Origin: Cellvibrio sp. PSBB006
Lineage (GTDB): Bacteria; Pseudomonadota; Gammaproteobacteria; Pseudomonadales; Cellvibrionaceae
Reading direction: 5' to 3'
Assembly (NCBI RefSeq): GCF_002162135.1
Contig: NZ_CP021382.1
Location: forward strand, 4,772,001 to 4,836,000
DNA length: 64,000 nt
The notes under the pieces are model-generated. The model searched no databases, was not told where the DNA came from, and worked only from the letters and a program-made list of their open reading frames with translations. Within the stretch, counting starts at the first letter, position 1. Every line of letters starts with the position of its first letter. Position numbers and translations under genes: made by a program. This document shows positions 39,114 to 47,104 of this stretch, piece by piece.

Positions 39114-39782
39114 CTACTTGCAAGGAATTGCGAAATCCACATGATAATGCTCGTCATGCCGTACCCAAGAAGGTTTTTTTGAAAACTGGATATTTTTAGC
39201 CAGATAGTTCCCATGTTTGGTTTTGAAAAGGTTCGGTTGCAACTGTGGGTCAAAAATTACCCGCCACAAATCATAGCCTCGTTTTATTGACTCTTTATGC
39301 AGTGCGACAATATGGGCAGCCATTGCCTCATAATCTATCGTGAATTCTTCATAAGTTCCATCATTGCCAAATTCAATGTTGTAACCGAATTTGTTAAAGG
39401 GATGAGTCGGTAAATGGACGGACTTGCCAGTTTTATCTATGACTGAAACCATAAAGTCTACAGACAGGCCATTTCTGTGAGTTTTGTGAGGTTTAAACTG
39501 CCCTCCCTCTTCAAAACCCGTTTCGGCATATTTAAATACTTTATCTGGATTTGTGGTTTCGAGACTTTTGTATGCAGCTAGAATGATTTCACTTACATGG
39601 GAATGAACATAGGTTCGACCAGCTGCTCTCGCTATTGTGCTATATCCTTCAAAGTTAGTTCCTGACGCAGGAAGTTTAACCCCGTTTTCTAATCTTCCAT
39701 CGGAAGTGATTCCATAGCAGGTGCTTTCCTCTGCAACCGCTATGGACGTGAATAAAATCAGAATAGGTAAGATTTTTTTCAT
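39114..39782 (-). CDS. Exported MepA-like (LAS-type) murein endopeptidase
   Basis: A 222-residue protein with signal peptide MKKILPILILFTSIAVAEE. The zinc-binding motif KTHRNGLSVDFM (HxxGxxxD) and the C-terminal RHDEHYHVDFAIPC (HxH type) are those of penicillin-insensitive murein endopeptidases. It should cut peptide crosslinks in peptidoglycan in the periplasm. Lower GC than the core genes; it is one of a run of minus-strand genes leading to the cassette array, though no attC was found next to it. Confidence 0.82.
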   Translation of the reverse strand: MKKILPILILFTSIAVAEESTCYGITSDGRLENGVKLPASGTNFEGYSTIARAAGRTYVHSHVSEIILAAYKSLETTNPDKVFKYAETGFEEGGQFKPHKTHRNGLSVDFMVSVIDKTGKSVHLPTHPFNKFGYNIEFGNDGTYEEFTIDYEAMAAHIVALHKESIKRGYDLWRVIFDPQLQPNLFKTKHGNYLAKNIQFSKKPSWVRHDEHYHVDFAIPCK

Positions 39783-39874
39783 AGTCTTGTAGCGAAAATT
39801 CCTTTGTTATAGCTCTGTATATGGATTTTACAGACTAATTTTCCAGCACTAATCTCGCAAGTAACAATTCATAC

Positions 39875-40405
39875 CTACCACTTTTCCGGCTGCTCGTCCT
39901 TAAGCGTCAATTCTTGCTCTACAGCCTTGATAATTGCCTTTTGTCCTTCTGTAGTGTCTTCGAGGCAGGCTGTTTTATTTAACATATCAAGTAGTTTTGT
40001 GACTTGATTCTTTCCGAAGTCCTTTTTGCTGGGTTTTAGTATATGCCGAACTTCATCAGCCATATTTAGTGCGCCTTGAAGCATATAAACAGAAGAAGAA
40101 TACATTTCGATGGATCTGTTTCTTTTAACCGCGAATTCCTTTTCGAAGAGAGAAAGTATTTCTAATTTCGATTCTCTTGTTATGTCGCCGTGTTCCTTAG
40201 CCACAGCTACCACCAATAATGCTGCTGCGTCCATTGAGCTTGTTAGTGCATGCATAGGTTTTATACCAAGCTGCTTTTCCCATTTTCGACGACGCATCCA
40301 GGTAAATGGGTTGAATGCGTTAAGATTTACTCCAGAATTTTGCAAGCTATGCATGGCCCAAATCAAACCAGCTACTGCTGTTATCAATCCTATTAAAATG
40401 TGCAT
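39875..40405 (-). CDS. TerB-like membrane-anchored protein
   Basis: A 176-residue protein with an N-terminal transmembrane anchor (ILIGLITAVAGLIWAMHSL) followed by a helical domain. The stretch DAAALLVVAVAKEHGDITRE with SKLEILSLFEKEF is like TerB/DjlA-type domains. AGGAAAA stands before the ATG. Function unknown; TerB domains occur in stress and phage-response systems, but nothing here proves such a role. Confidence 0.65.
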   Translation of the reverse strand: MHILIGLITAVAGLIWAMHSLQNSGVNLNAFNPFTWMRRRKWEKQLGIKPMHALTSSMDAAALLVVAVAKEHGDITRESKLEILSLFEKEFAVKRNRSIEMYSSSVYMLQGALNMADEVRHILKPSKKDFGKNQVTKLLDMLNKTACLEDTTEGQKAIIKAVEQELTLKDEQPEKW

Positions 40406-40551
40406 AAATTTTCCTATGTTGCTATAGCTTTAATATGGGGAAGTGGGCCTCAGCCGGATGACTGAAGTTTTGATTTACGAGTTGTGCGCGCCCGGTACGG
40501 TATGAGCTGGTACGACCCGAAGCCAGTCCTCGGTTACCTGATTATAGAACT

Positions 40552-41139
40552 CTAAATGTATACCACCTTTTTTTCGTTTATAGAAATAACTTTTTGCGAC
40601 TTCATTTCTTCAACGATGAAAGCTATTTCTTGCTCTGTTAACGATTTTTGAAACAGAGAGTTTATAGTACTACTGAGCGTTTTTAACGTTCTGGGCTTTG
40701 ATGCACCTCGTTGTGCAAGATTAGCCATAACGGCAGAAGCCTTTTCTGAGGGCGACTTTGAATTGGAAATTTTAATTAAAGGTATTTCGGAAATTGATTT
40801 TACCCTGGATGCAAGGATTTTCTTGCTTTTTAAATGCTGGATAAGCGGATCAAAACCTGAGTCTTTTGAAATTATGTGAAAATATGAATCCGGCTCTAGG
40901 GCTGCAATTTTCCCAATGTAGAACGCTATATGAAAGTCCAGGGCGTTACTGCCATTGCTGGAGATTTTTATATATTCGGCTTTATCCCCCATTTCCTGTA
41001 ATGCGGATGCAACCTCGTAAGTAACTTTAGTTTGACTGGCTCCCACAAATACTAAAACATGGAAGTGATCAGCGTCTAAAGCCGCCATATAACTCGGCTG
41101 TACATTTTCATAATCTATCAAGACGTAATTTTTTCTCAA
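40552..41139 (-). CDS. NYN/PIN-like domain protein
   Basis: A 195-residue protein. The N-terminal 120 residues form a NYN (PIN-like) nuclease fold: YVLIDYENVQPSYM (first acidic DYEN), ALDFHIAFYIGK (second Asp) and IISKDSGFDPLIQHLK (third). The C-terminal part (TLSSTINSLFQKSLTEQEIA) is a small helical, OST-HTH-like region. The gene starts at TTG 41139, nine bases after GGAG. Likely an RNase; target unknown. Confidence 0.82.
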   Translation of the reverse strand: MRKNYVLIDYENVQPSYMAALDADHFHVLVFVGASQTKVTYEVASALQEMGDKAEYIKISSNGSNALDFHIAFYIGKIAALEPDSYFHIISKDSGFDPLIQHLKSKKILASRVKSISEIPLIKISNSKSPSEKASAVMANLAQRGASKPRTLKTLSSTINSLFQKSLTEQEIAFIVEEMKSQKVISINEKKVVYI

Positions 41140-41324
41140 AACACATTCTCCATGTGTGATGGTGGGCTTACCTTCATGGGAATAATGCTCTCGCGTGGCT
41201 CCTTAATGAAGCGTGATGAAACGAAAGTTTAAGCCCGCGAAGCGGGCGAACGACACGCGTTACCTATTCAATTTCACTGCTCCACACGATATTTGATATC
41301 TCTGCGTTACGACTTAACACCGTT

Positions 41325-41382
41325 GCATAACGCCAGCAGCAAGCGCGCCGTTTTTCTGCGTCGCCTTGACCGCTTGTTAGCT
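41325..41382 (-). other. attC recombination site A
   Basis: On the minus strand AGCTAACAAGCG ... CGCTTGCTGCTGG then GTTATGC: R'' (41376-41382) and R' (41325-41331) at the ends, with inner arms CAAGCG/CGCTTG. 58 bp. The stop codon (TAA) of the preceding gene lies in the R'' box, the classic cassette layout. Confidence 0.85.
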
Positions 41383-42195
41383 GCGACGCCACAGGTACTT
41401 AACCCTATTCTCATTGAACTCAAATTGCTCGACAAAGGACAAAAAATTCTTGGAGTTGACGACAAATACTACGTGTTCCTTTGCGGATGGTAGCGCCCTC
41501 TCATTGTCTATTCCAAATGCGGACTCATCATTTCTGGCTGGCGCAGTGGAAAGCTGTTTTCTAAATCGAATAAATGGCCTTTCCTCATGCATAGACTCGT
41601 CAATAGTGCCGTCTTCTATGTTGATTTTTGCGGTATCGACGGTACAGACCTGTAGTCTGGCAGTTGTGACGATAACGCTAAAGTAAACCTTAATTTCTTC
41701 ATGATTGGCGAAGGCCAGCGGAGCCTCTTCCGTAGCAAGGGCCTCGGTCGCGGAGATAATTTCGCCTGCGGTTCGTTCCAACATTGGGCGAGCTTTCTGA
41801 TCTTGGCCGTTTACTACACAATAGCTTGACTGAGGACAATCTGGTTCTGCCGTGAGTTGGTGCCAATCAAAGTAGCTGAGTCGCTCGCCATTATAGTAAG
41901 AGACCCACCCTTTGCAGAATCTACGATCGTTTGCCTCTCTTTCTGAGCACAAGAATATCCAATCTTGGTCAAGCACTCGCTTGCACTCTATGACCAATAC
42001 TGTGGATTTATTTCGATCTTCGATTACAAGATCAATAAAACCGGACTGACCGTCTCGCGAATTGCTCCATGAATGCTCTTCAAATTTGACCCGCCACCCG
42101 TGCTGGGACGCCGAGTCTTCAAGGACGTGTTGTAGCCCTAGCTGCAGGGGGAATCCAGATCGATTAACGATTTCTCTTAACTTTTGAGCGTCCAA
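41377..42195 (-). CDS. Cassette gene: PD-(D/E)XK nuclease-like protein
   Basis: A 272-residue protein. GFIDLVIEDRNKSTVLVIECKRV shows the D...ExK pattern of PD-(D/E)XK nucleases (partly quoted), after LGLQHVLEDSASQHGW. The rest has no recognised domain. It starts at TTG 42195 with AGGAG upstream and ends (YLWRRS, stop) inside attC site A. Low GC and this attC mark it as an integron cassette. A restriction or DNA-repair-like role is possible but not proven. Confidence 0.75.
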   Translation of the reverse strand: MDAQKLREIVNRSGFPLQLGLQHVLEDSASQHGWRVKFEEHSWSNSRDGQSGFIDLVIEDRNKSTVLVIECKRVLDQDWIFLCSEREANDRRFCKGWVSYYNGERLSYFDWHQLTAEPDCPQSSYCVVNGQDQKARPMLERTAGEIISATEALATEEAPLAFANHEEIKVYFSVIVTTARLQVCTVDTAKINIEDGTIDESMHEERPFIRFRKQLSTAPARNDESAFGIDNERALPSAKEHVVFVVNSKNFLSFVEQFEFNENRVKYLWRRS

Positions 42196-42209
42196 TATCG
42201 ACTCCTAGT

Positions 42210-42281
42210 AGCTAACGTCCGCAACACCGGGCAAATTGGAGCGCAGCGGAAATTTAATCCGCATGATTGCGCTTGTTAAAG
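42210..42281 (-). other. attC recombination site B
   Basis: On the minus strand CTTTAACAAGCG at one end and GACGTTAGCT at the other, 72 bp, with inner imperfect inverted repeat (AACAAGCGCAAT vs GTTGCGGACGTT) and CGGATT/AATTTCCGC. The TAA stop of the methyltransferase gene lies in R'' (42276-42278). Confidence 0.85.
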
Positions 42282-42869
42282 CTTGGTGGCAATTGTATAA
42301 ACATGCTTTTCTGGGTATTGGTCTAGTTCAAGATGCAAAACAGACAAGCCATTATTTATAAGTATCTGAACATTTTCGTTAATACCAATAGAGCTGTAGT
42401 AAAATATGTCATCGTGCCACCGATCAGAATGCTCTCCTTCAGCGTCGCCAAATGTATATATCAGTATGCCGCCTTCTTCCAAGAGCTGACACAGCTTTGA
42501 CACGACAGGTTTTTGCATAGCCAACGGTAAGTGGAAAATGCTATCCCATGCAACGATGAAATCGAACTTCTCTTCTGTTTTCCAAGAGCCGATGTCGTCA
42601 TGCAAAAATTTGTGTTCTGGATGGTTTGCGCTAGCCAACCTAATCATTTCTTTTGACACATCAAGACCTGTAACAGAGAATCCGCTACTTTCTAATATGC
42701 GTACAAACCTACCACCAGAACCACAACCTACATCAAGGGCTTTTCCACTGCGCCGCGCAAAGTTAACAGCTCGTTGGAATTGATTTACACCATAAGCAGA
42801 ATCTACGTGATGGTCATGCCACCACTGAGCAATTTTGTCGTATTTCGTTCCTAGTACAGATGGTTCCAT
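42276..42869 (-). CDS. Cassette gene: class I SAM-dependent methyltransferase
   Basis: A 197-residue Rossmann-fold methyltransferase: motif I ALDVGCGSGGRFVRIL, then FSVTGLDVSKEMIRLA, HDDIGSWKTEEKFDFIVAWDS and LLEEGGILIYTFGD. Substrate unknown. Its stop lies in attC B. The start ATG at 42869 uses AAGG, which belongs to the remains of an attC half-site immediately upstream, showing that two cassettes have been fused here. Confidence 0.88.
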   Translation of the reverse strand: MEPSVLGTKYDKIAQWWHDHHVDSAYGVNQFQRAVNFARRSGKALDVGCGSGGRFVRILESSGFSVTGLDVSKEMIRLASANHPEHKFLHDDIGSWKTEEKFDFIVAWDSIFHLPLAMQKPVVSKLCQLLEEGGILIYTFGDAEGEHSDRWHDDIFYYSSIGINENVQILINNGLSVLHLELDQYPEKHVYTIATKL

Positions 42870-42875
42870 TTTATT

Positions 42876-42887
42876 GCCTTGTTAACT
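42876..42887 (-). other. attC half-site (R''-L'' only)
   Basis: AGTTAACAAGGC on the minus strand, directly after the stop of the gene at 42889-43470, is the R''-L'' end of an attC. The rest of the site is missing and the methyltransferase starts 6 bases later. This looks like a deletion joining two cassettes. Confidence 0.6.
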
Positions 42888-42888
42888 T

Positions 42889-43470
42889 CTAGTGATACCG
42901 CTTCAACTTGCCCTGCATTTCTATAAACCTTGCCTTTATTAAGGCAAGAAACTCGGGCTTTGAATAGGATATGTTGCCTACATACATGTATACTTCATAA
43001 GGTATTTCCTTTAGCCTTTCTTCTTCGAATTCTTTGTTCATTCGTATGCAATCGATCACAAACTCTTGAATAACACTTATGTCTTCAGTGGCGATCAAAT
43101 CATAATTATTTCTAAGTACTTCTATTATTTTTAGGTTATTTTCTTTTACGATATCAATATATTCATTTGCTAAGTTAATTACAGATTTACTTTCCTTTCT
43201 CAAGGATTCTTGAGTGTGCGGATTATTACTCCATTCTTTTTGAATAAAGTGCTGATCATAGCCTTCCATAATGCACTTATTGAGATCGAAAAGTTTTTCG
43301 TTTTGAGAGCTTAGAAAATAGAGAGGTCCATACAACCTATTCAGTTGTTCGTGAACATAAGTGCTATGCCGTTTTTCTTTTTCAGAGCGGAAAAGACTAA
43401 CGTAATGGATTGCTGCACCTAAAATACCGCCACCTAAAAAAGTAATTATGGTTCCCAATTCTTCAGTCAT
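42889..43470 (-). CDS. Cassette gene: hypothetical protein with N-terminal membrane segment
   Basis: A 193-residue, AT-rich gene product with one N-terminal hydrophobic stretch (TIITFLGGGILGAAIHYVSLF) followed by a long helical, charged region (RSEKEKRHSTYVHEQLNRLY). No family recognised. AGGAAG precedes the ATG at 43470, and attC C lies just upstream, so it is the first gene after a cassette boundary. Its own attC is reduced to a half-site. Confidence 0.7.
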   Translation of the reverse strand: MTEELGTIITFLGGGILGAAIHYVSLFRSEKEKRHSTYVHEQLNRLYGPLYFLSSQNEKLFDLNKCIMEGYDQHFIQKEWSNNPHTQESLRKESKSVINLANEYIDIVKENNLKIIEVLRNNYDLIATEDISVIQEFVIDCIRMNKEFEEERLKEIPYEVYMYVGNISYSKPEFLALIKARFIEMQGKLKRYH

Positions 43471-43483
43471 ATGCTTCCTTTAA

Positions 43484-43559
43484 AGTTAACGTCAATATAA
43501 CCGGTGCGATGAAGTAGCGTCCGACGCCGGTAAGCGCGTAGTTGATGTTTTTGTTAAGT
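43484..43559 (-). other. attC recombination site C
   Basis: On the minus strand ACTTAAC (a perfect RYYYAAC) at 43553-43559 and GTTAACT at 43484-43490, 76 bp apart, with inner arms ACGCGCTTACCGGCGTC / GACGCTACTTC and CACCGGTTATATTGACGTT. It follows the gene at 43572. Confidence 0.8.
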
Positions 43560-43571
43560 TATTTCCGCTCA

Positions 43572-44069
43572 CTACAAATACTGGCGCCAATACTTTTCCA
43601 AAGCTCTTTTCATTATGACTTGATCCTCCTGATCCAGCTCAACCAAACTCGGTAATGCCTCAACAAATAGCGCTATTGCTTTCCTTTGCTGATCATTCAA
43701 AGCCGAATACCTTTCCATGTGATATTCCCAGGATTGTGATTTAGGATATAAAGATTGAAGAGTGCCGATAACAGCCATAGATGAGCTATCGTAATTCGCT
43801 AACACACCCAGCATCAACCGAGGAAGATAATATCTAAGTCCTTTTGCGTCAAAGTGAGCAACGCATGGATCAGACTCTAACTCACTATCTGAAATATTTT
43901 CCCAATCCTCGGTATTTTCTCTTTTTGGTAAATCACGGAATTCCCCTGCGGAGATATACTCGCCATATTTGTCGATCTCTTTTGCTTGATTTAAGCTAAC
44001 ACCACCATCCAGCTTTACTCCGAAGAATGCAGATTTGATGACATTTTTAATCTCGTCCAATGTTGCCAT
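43572..44069 (-). CDS. Cassette gene: DUF6714-like protein
   Basis: A 165-residue protein starting MATLDEIKNVIKSAF, with GGVSLNQAKEIDKYG, then AHFDAKGLRYYLPRLMLGVL and KAIALFVEALPSL. This pattern (F..V.L.GGVSL..A...D.YG then F.A.G.RYYLP) fits the DUF6714 family of small cytoplasmic proteins. GTG 44078 is an upstream alternative start. Stop is 13 bases before the R'' box of attC C. Function unknown. Confidence 0.72.
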   Translation of the reverse strand: MATLDEIKNVIKSAFFGVKLDGGVSLNQAKEIDKYGEYISAGEFRDLPKRENTEDWENISDSELESDPCVAHFDAKGLRYYLPRLMLGVLANYDSSSMAVIGTLQSLYPKSQSWEYHMERYSALNDQQRKAIALFVEALPSLVELDQEDQVIMKRALEKYWRQYL

Positions 44070-44076
44070 AATTTTC

Positions 44077-44125
44077 ACTTAACAGTTCAATAGTGCGGAT
44101 CTTCTGGTCCGCATATTAGTTTTTA
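44077..44125 (-). other. Possible short attC site D
   Basis: On the minus strand TAAAAAC (44119-44125) ... GTTAAGT (44077-44083; a good GTTRRRY), 49 bp, with an inner perfect hairpin TGCGGA/TCCGCA. R'' is degenerate and the site is short, so confidence is moderate. Its place after a small cassette gene supports it. Confidence 0.5.
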
Positions 44126-44136
44126 TGTGTTTGAAA

Positions 44137-44364
44137 TTACGATTCATCTCGGAGCCTGTCTCTGCATTGTGCAATAAACTCTTTGTATTCAATTGCAGAT
44201 TCATGATGTAAGGTTTTTTCAAAGATACAACACAAGTTCCAAAGGGCGCGTTCTTCGGCTTGATCTTCAATATTAAATTTATTGCTATCACTGAACCTTC
44301 GGGTTAGTTCGAATAAGACCCAAGCTTCATCTTCAGTAAGTGTGATATTTACTTGCTTGCTCAT
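44137..44364 (-). CDS. Cassette gene: small hypothetical protein (75 aa)
   Basis: A 75-residue protein, MSKQVNITLTEDEAWVLFEL then TRRFSDSNKFN and LHHESAIEYKEFIAQCRDRL. The N-terminal block suggests a small beta-helix domain seen in many short cassette proteins, but no named family is assigned. GGGAG precedes ATG 44364. The upstream frame to 44427 runs through attC E and is not used. Confidence 0.7.
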   Translation of the reverse strand: MSKQVNITLTEDEAWVLFELTRRFSDSNKFNIEDQAEERALWNLCCIFEKTLHHESAIEYKEFIAQCRDRLRDES

Positions 44365-44376
44365 GATCTCCCTTAC

Positions 44377-44459
44377 ACATAACGCCGCAGGCAAGCGCGG
44401 ACTTCTGTGGAGGCGAAGCCGCAACAAAGAAGCTGTCGCAGTGGTTGGCCTTGTTAATT
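44377..44459 (-). other. attC recombination site E
   Basis: On the minus strand AATTAACAAGGC ... GCTTGCCTGCGGC then GTTATGT, 83 bp, R'' 44453-44459 and R' 44377-44383. The R' with its GCGGC prefix closely resembles well-known attC ends. The stop of the disrupted gene (TAA, 44454-44456) is inside R''. Confidence 0.85.
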
Positions 44460-44623
44460 CTCTAACAACTCTGACTTTGGATAGGCATTGCTTATATTTT
44501 TCTTAACAGTTATAGATGCCAATAAATCTGATGTAGCTCCTATTAGACTTAATAGAGTGAAGTGGTCTAATTAGACCGGACACCAAGTTAAGCGGATAAT
44601 ACCGTAAAACATCAAGGTGTCCT

Positions 44624-44923
44624 ATGACCAAGCAAACACGAAAGAAATATACGCCTGAATACAAACTTGAAGCCATCGCCCTGGTTCGCGATCAAGGCTT
44701 CAGTATAGGTGAGGCAGCGGCCCATCTGGATATCAATCACAATATGCTACGCCGCTGGCTAAAAGAGCATGAAGCTCAGCCTTTTAGTGATTACCAGGGA
44801 AAAGCCGGGATGACCCCCGAGCAAAAACGTATCCGTGAACTTGAAAAACAAGTGCGCGAGCTACAGTTGGATAATGATATTTTAAAAAAAGCCAGCAGCT
44901 ACTTCGCGAAGCATATGCGGTGA
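44624..44923 (+). CDS. IS3-family transposase OrfA
   Basis: A 99-residue protein with helix-turn-helix ([20 protein letters not shown]) and a C-terminal leucine-zipper-like coiled coil ([29 protein letters not shown]). It binds IS ends and regulates transposition. It overlaps orfB by 4 bases and joins it through a -1 frameshift. Confidence 0.95.
   Translation: MTKQTRKKYTPEYKLEAIALVRDQGFSIGEAAAHLDINHNMLRRWLKEHEAQPFSDYQGKAGMTPEQKRIRELEKQVRELQLDNDILKKASSYFAKHMR
44884..44890 (+). other. Programmed -1 frameshift site (A7)
   Basis: TTA AAA AAA GCC in the orfA frame gives the slippery heptamer A AAA AAA followed by G. A -1 shift here leads into the orfB frame, producing the OrfAB transposase, the usual IS3-family strategy. 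Confidence 0.8.
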
Positions 44924-45774
44924 GATTTGCGTTTATCCGAGAGCATGCTTCGCGCTGCCGGGTAAAACACTTGTGTCGCATGCTAAGTGTCAGTCGCAGT
45001 CGTTATTACGAGTGGCTGGGACAGCAACAGGATAAGCCTGATCCGGAACAGCAGAGGTTTGAAACCTGCATGCGCGCATTGTTTGTTGAATCCAACAGCA
45101 GCATGGGCAGCAGACGCATGGCGCGGCGATTACAGGCACAAGGTTTTGCGGCGGGGCGGTATCGGGTACGACGACTGATGAAAAAGCTGGGGCTGGTAGT
45201 TAAACAGAAGCGTAAGTTTCGTATTACCACCAACAGCAACCATAAATTGCCGGTAGCGGAGAATATACTTGATCGGCAGTTCAATCCGGTTACACCGAAT
45301 CAAGCCTGGGCTGCAGACATTACTTATATTTGGACAGCAGAAGGATGGCTGTACCTGGCGGTGGTGATTGACCTGTATTCGCGGCGGGTTGTTGGCTGGT
45401 GCATGGATAAACGGCAAACGAAATCGCTGGTGATTCGCGCATTGATGATGGCGGTGAATATGCGCAAGCCATCGGCGGGACTCATTCACCATTCGGATCG
45501 TGGTTCGCAATATGCGAGCCTGAAGTATCAGACTTCATTGAAGCAGCACGGTATTGTGTGTTCCATGAGCCGCAAGGGAAATTGTTGGGACAATGCTGTT
45601 GTGGAGCGCTTCTTTAGCAGCCTGAAACGGGAGTGGATCAGGGATAATTTGTATCGCCATCGAGAAGATGCAATTCGGGATGTGCGAGCTTATATTGTGA
45701 CCTGGTATAACTCGCGAAGACCACATTCAACTCTGGGCTACAAAAGCCCGATTGAATTTGAAAAGTGTGCTTAA
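44920..45774 (+). CDS. IS3-family transposase OrfB (rve integrase domain)
   Basis: A 284-residue protein in the -1 frame relative to orfA. HTH_21-like [17 protein letters not shown], then the rve (DDE) catalytic core: first Asp in [20 protein letters not shown], second in [14 protein letters not shown], Glu in [20 protein letters not shown]-terminus [20 protein letters not shown] is typical. GTG 44920 is a nominal start; the active enzyme is the frameshift fusion. Confidence 0.95.
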   Translation: MRFAFIREHASRCRVKHLCRMLSVSRSRYYEWLGQQQDKPDPEQQRFETCMRALFVESNSSMGSRRMARRLQAQGFAAGRYRVRRLMKKLGLVVKQKRKFRITTNSNHKLPVAENILDRQFNPVTPNQAWAADITYIWTAEGWLYLAVVIDLYSRRVVGWCMDKRQTKSLVIRALMMAVNMRKPSAGLIHHSDRGSQYASLKYQTSLKQHGIVCSMSRKGNCWDNAVVERFFSSLKREWIRDNLYRHREDAIRDVRAYIVTWYNSRRPHSTLGYKSPIEFEKCA

Positions 45775-46217
45775 CTTTTTGTCCGGTTTTTGTTGACCAT
45801 TACAGAGCAATGGTCATGAGTATCAGTGTGCCGGCGAGTCGCAACTGTAAAGGTAGAGAGTCAAAGACAACCATGTTTATCACGGAGGTAGACATAAACA
45901 TGAATATGAACGAAAAGACCACACTTTGAACAGCTCTAACTCTGTATCGGAGTTCATTTTTTGCATATAGTAGCAAGGCCGTTTTATCAGTAGATAGCAG
46001 CTCTATTAGTTCGCTTCGCCTTTGCTCTCGACTCTCTTTTCGCGCTGCCCAGAAACTGGATACTTTAGCTAAGCGGGTTTCAAGGCCATTCCTTATATAA
46101 GCACTTAAGATGTTTATGACTACTCCAACAACCACTACTGCCACCCACCAATAGGCTGAAGTGATGTCTTCAATAAACTTCTCCATGCTTTCCTCCTGAA
46201 AATTAACATTGTAATAT

Positions 46218-46361
46218 CGCGCATGCGCGTTTCCCGCCTCATCTTCTCCATCAAGAAAACTCAGCAACCTCTTAATTTAACTAACTAAACTTCCAGTTTT
46301 CACAGAATGCTTGAGAACAAAAACACGCATGCGCGTTAATCTCCCACGCATTGCGCGTTAT
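46218..46361. repeat. Three direct repeats ACGCAT(T)GCGCGTT upstream of the array
   Basis: Copies at 46218-46231 (CGCGCATGCGCGTT), 46325-46339 (ACGCATGCGCGTTAA) and 46346-46361 (ACGCATTGCGCGTTAT). They lie just upstream of the 5' end of the outermost cassette, where an attI site with integrase-binding direct repeats would be expected. This is only a suggestion. Confidence 0.4.
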
Positions 46362-46972
46362 CATTCTTGCTCCGAACTCAAGTCATTGTTCACAAAAAGA
46401 CTTTCTCAAAACCCCACCGATAACACGCAACCACCAGCAGCAAAACGCGCACAAGTTTAAATCCCTCCGGAATATACCTGTATAAACCAGGGTTCCAGCA
46501 AAGGTAACTTCCATTGGGACGTACATACGTCTATTGAGATAACAGAGCGGCTTACCCACCCAACAACCGAAGCGCTAAAGAAGATTCTAGACCGATTTCA
46601 CCCGTTTGCCGCCATAAAACCTCAATACGCCACCATTACCAAACCCCAGGGAGGTCAGGGCTCATCCTTTTCCGCCCGGCGGCCACCACTAAACGCCTAT
46701 CTGTTTGCGCTAACATTTCTTTTCGCTTCGCCTCTTGTCTCCCGCTATTCATGGCGTTATATTGCGCACCAATGCTGGTTTTACTTTGTGCATCAAAGTA
46801 GTTCACAGAGGCAGGGTTCGCGAAATCCTGCTTTTTAATGTGACAAAATGTTTGCGCAAACATGGCCAGATATCCAGTTTACAAGTAGGGGTTGGCTCGC
46901 AGTTGAGGATGAAGGGGACGCAGTTCCCCGGTCCTTTGCCAGCTTCCTGACAATGGTTTCAACAAGGTGCTT

Positions 46973-46994
46973 GGCGGGGTAACCCGCCTTTTTT
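46973..46994 (+). terminator. Rho-independent terminator before the sugar dehydrogenase gene
   Basis: GGCGGG - GTAA-like loop - CCCGCC followed by T6 on the plus strand. No plus-strand gene is recognisable just upstream, so the transcript it ends is unknown. Confidence 0.75.
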
Positions 46995-47104
46995 ATGTGC
47001 CTCAGCTAACCCTTTTCGCAGAGGGTGCGTTAGTCAACGGAATGTTTGTCGGTCGGCTGCTATCTATATAGGTTCATCACTTATATAAAAATGCCGGGGG
47101 TTCC

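Larger units (their letters stand above)
44558..45804 (+). mobile_element. IS3-family insertion sequence (1247 bp)
   Basis: Inverted ends TGAAGTGGTC...ACCGGACAccAAGTTAAGC (left) and TGTAATGGTC...ACCGGACAaaAAGTTAAGC (right, reversed). Target duplication GAG at 44555-44557 and 45805-45807. It contains orfA and orfB with an A7 frameshift site. Transposition type is copy-out-paste-in, known for the IS3 family. Both ends and reading frames are intact, so it may be active. Confidence 0.95.
44454..46186 (-). pseudogene. Cassette gene for small membrane protein, split by the IS3 element
   Basis: N-terminal part 45805-46186 starts MEKFIEDITSAYWWVAVVVV with AGGAGG upstream, has membrane segments (about residues 13-30, 93-110 and 116-128) and runs into the element. 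C-terminal part 44454-44557 encodes LSLIGATSDLLASITVKK and ends SELLEN then stop in attC E. Deleting 44558-45807 (element plus one GAG copy) gives one continuous 160-residue frame. In the present state translation ends at a TAA made by the element edge (45800-45802), so a shortened protein of 128 residues could still be made. Function unknown. Confidence 0.88.
46187..47104. other. Intergenic region upstream of the cassette array
   Basis: 918 bases without a recognised gene. It begins with the upstream boundary of the last cassette (a GTTAATT core-like motif at 46201-46207), three direct repeats (next entry), and near its end a plus-strand terminator (46973-46994). A 75-codon minus-strand frame at 46636-46863 has no family resemblance. 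No integrase gene is present. Confidence 0.55.

Noticed and set aside
41233..41247. Hairpin GCCCGC-GAA-GCGGGC as a terminator
   Set aside because: No T-tract follows on either strand; it may only be part of a degenerate repeat.
44460..44557. Intergenic spacer between attC E and the IS element
   Set aside because: It is not spacer: it is the C-terminal end of the interrupted cassette gene, shown by frame restoration.
46682..46764. GCGCTAACATTT...ATGGCGTTATATTG as a possible plus-strand attC
   Set aside because: The ends resemble R'' and R' but there are no complementary inner arms, and the orientation is opposite to all other sites.
46636..46863. Minus-strand 75-codon open frame
   Set aside because: No ribosome binding site or family resemblance; it overlaps other small frames and is not next to an attC.
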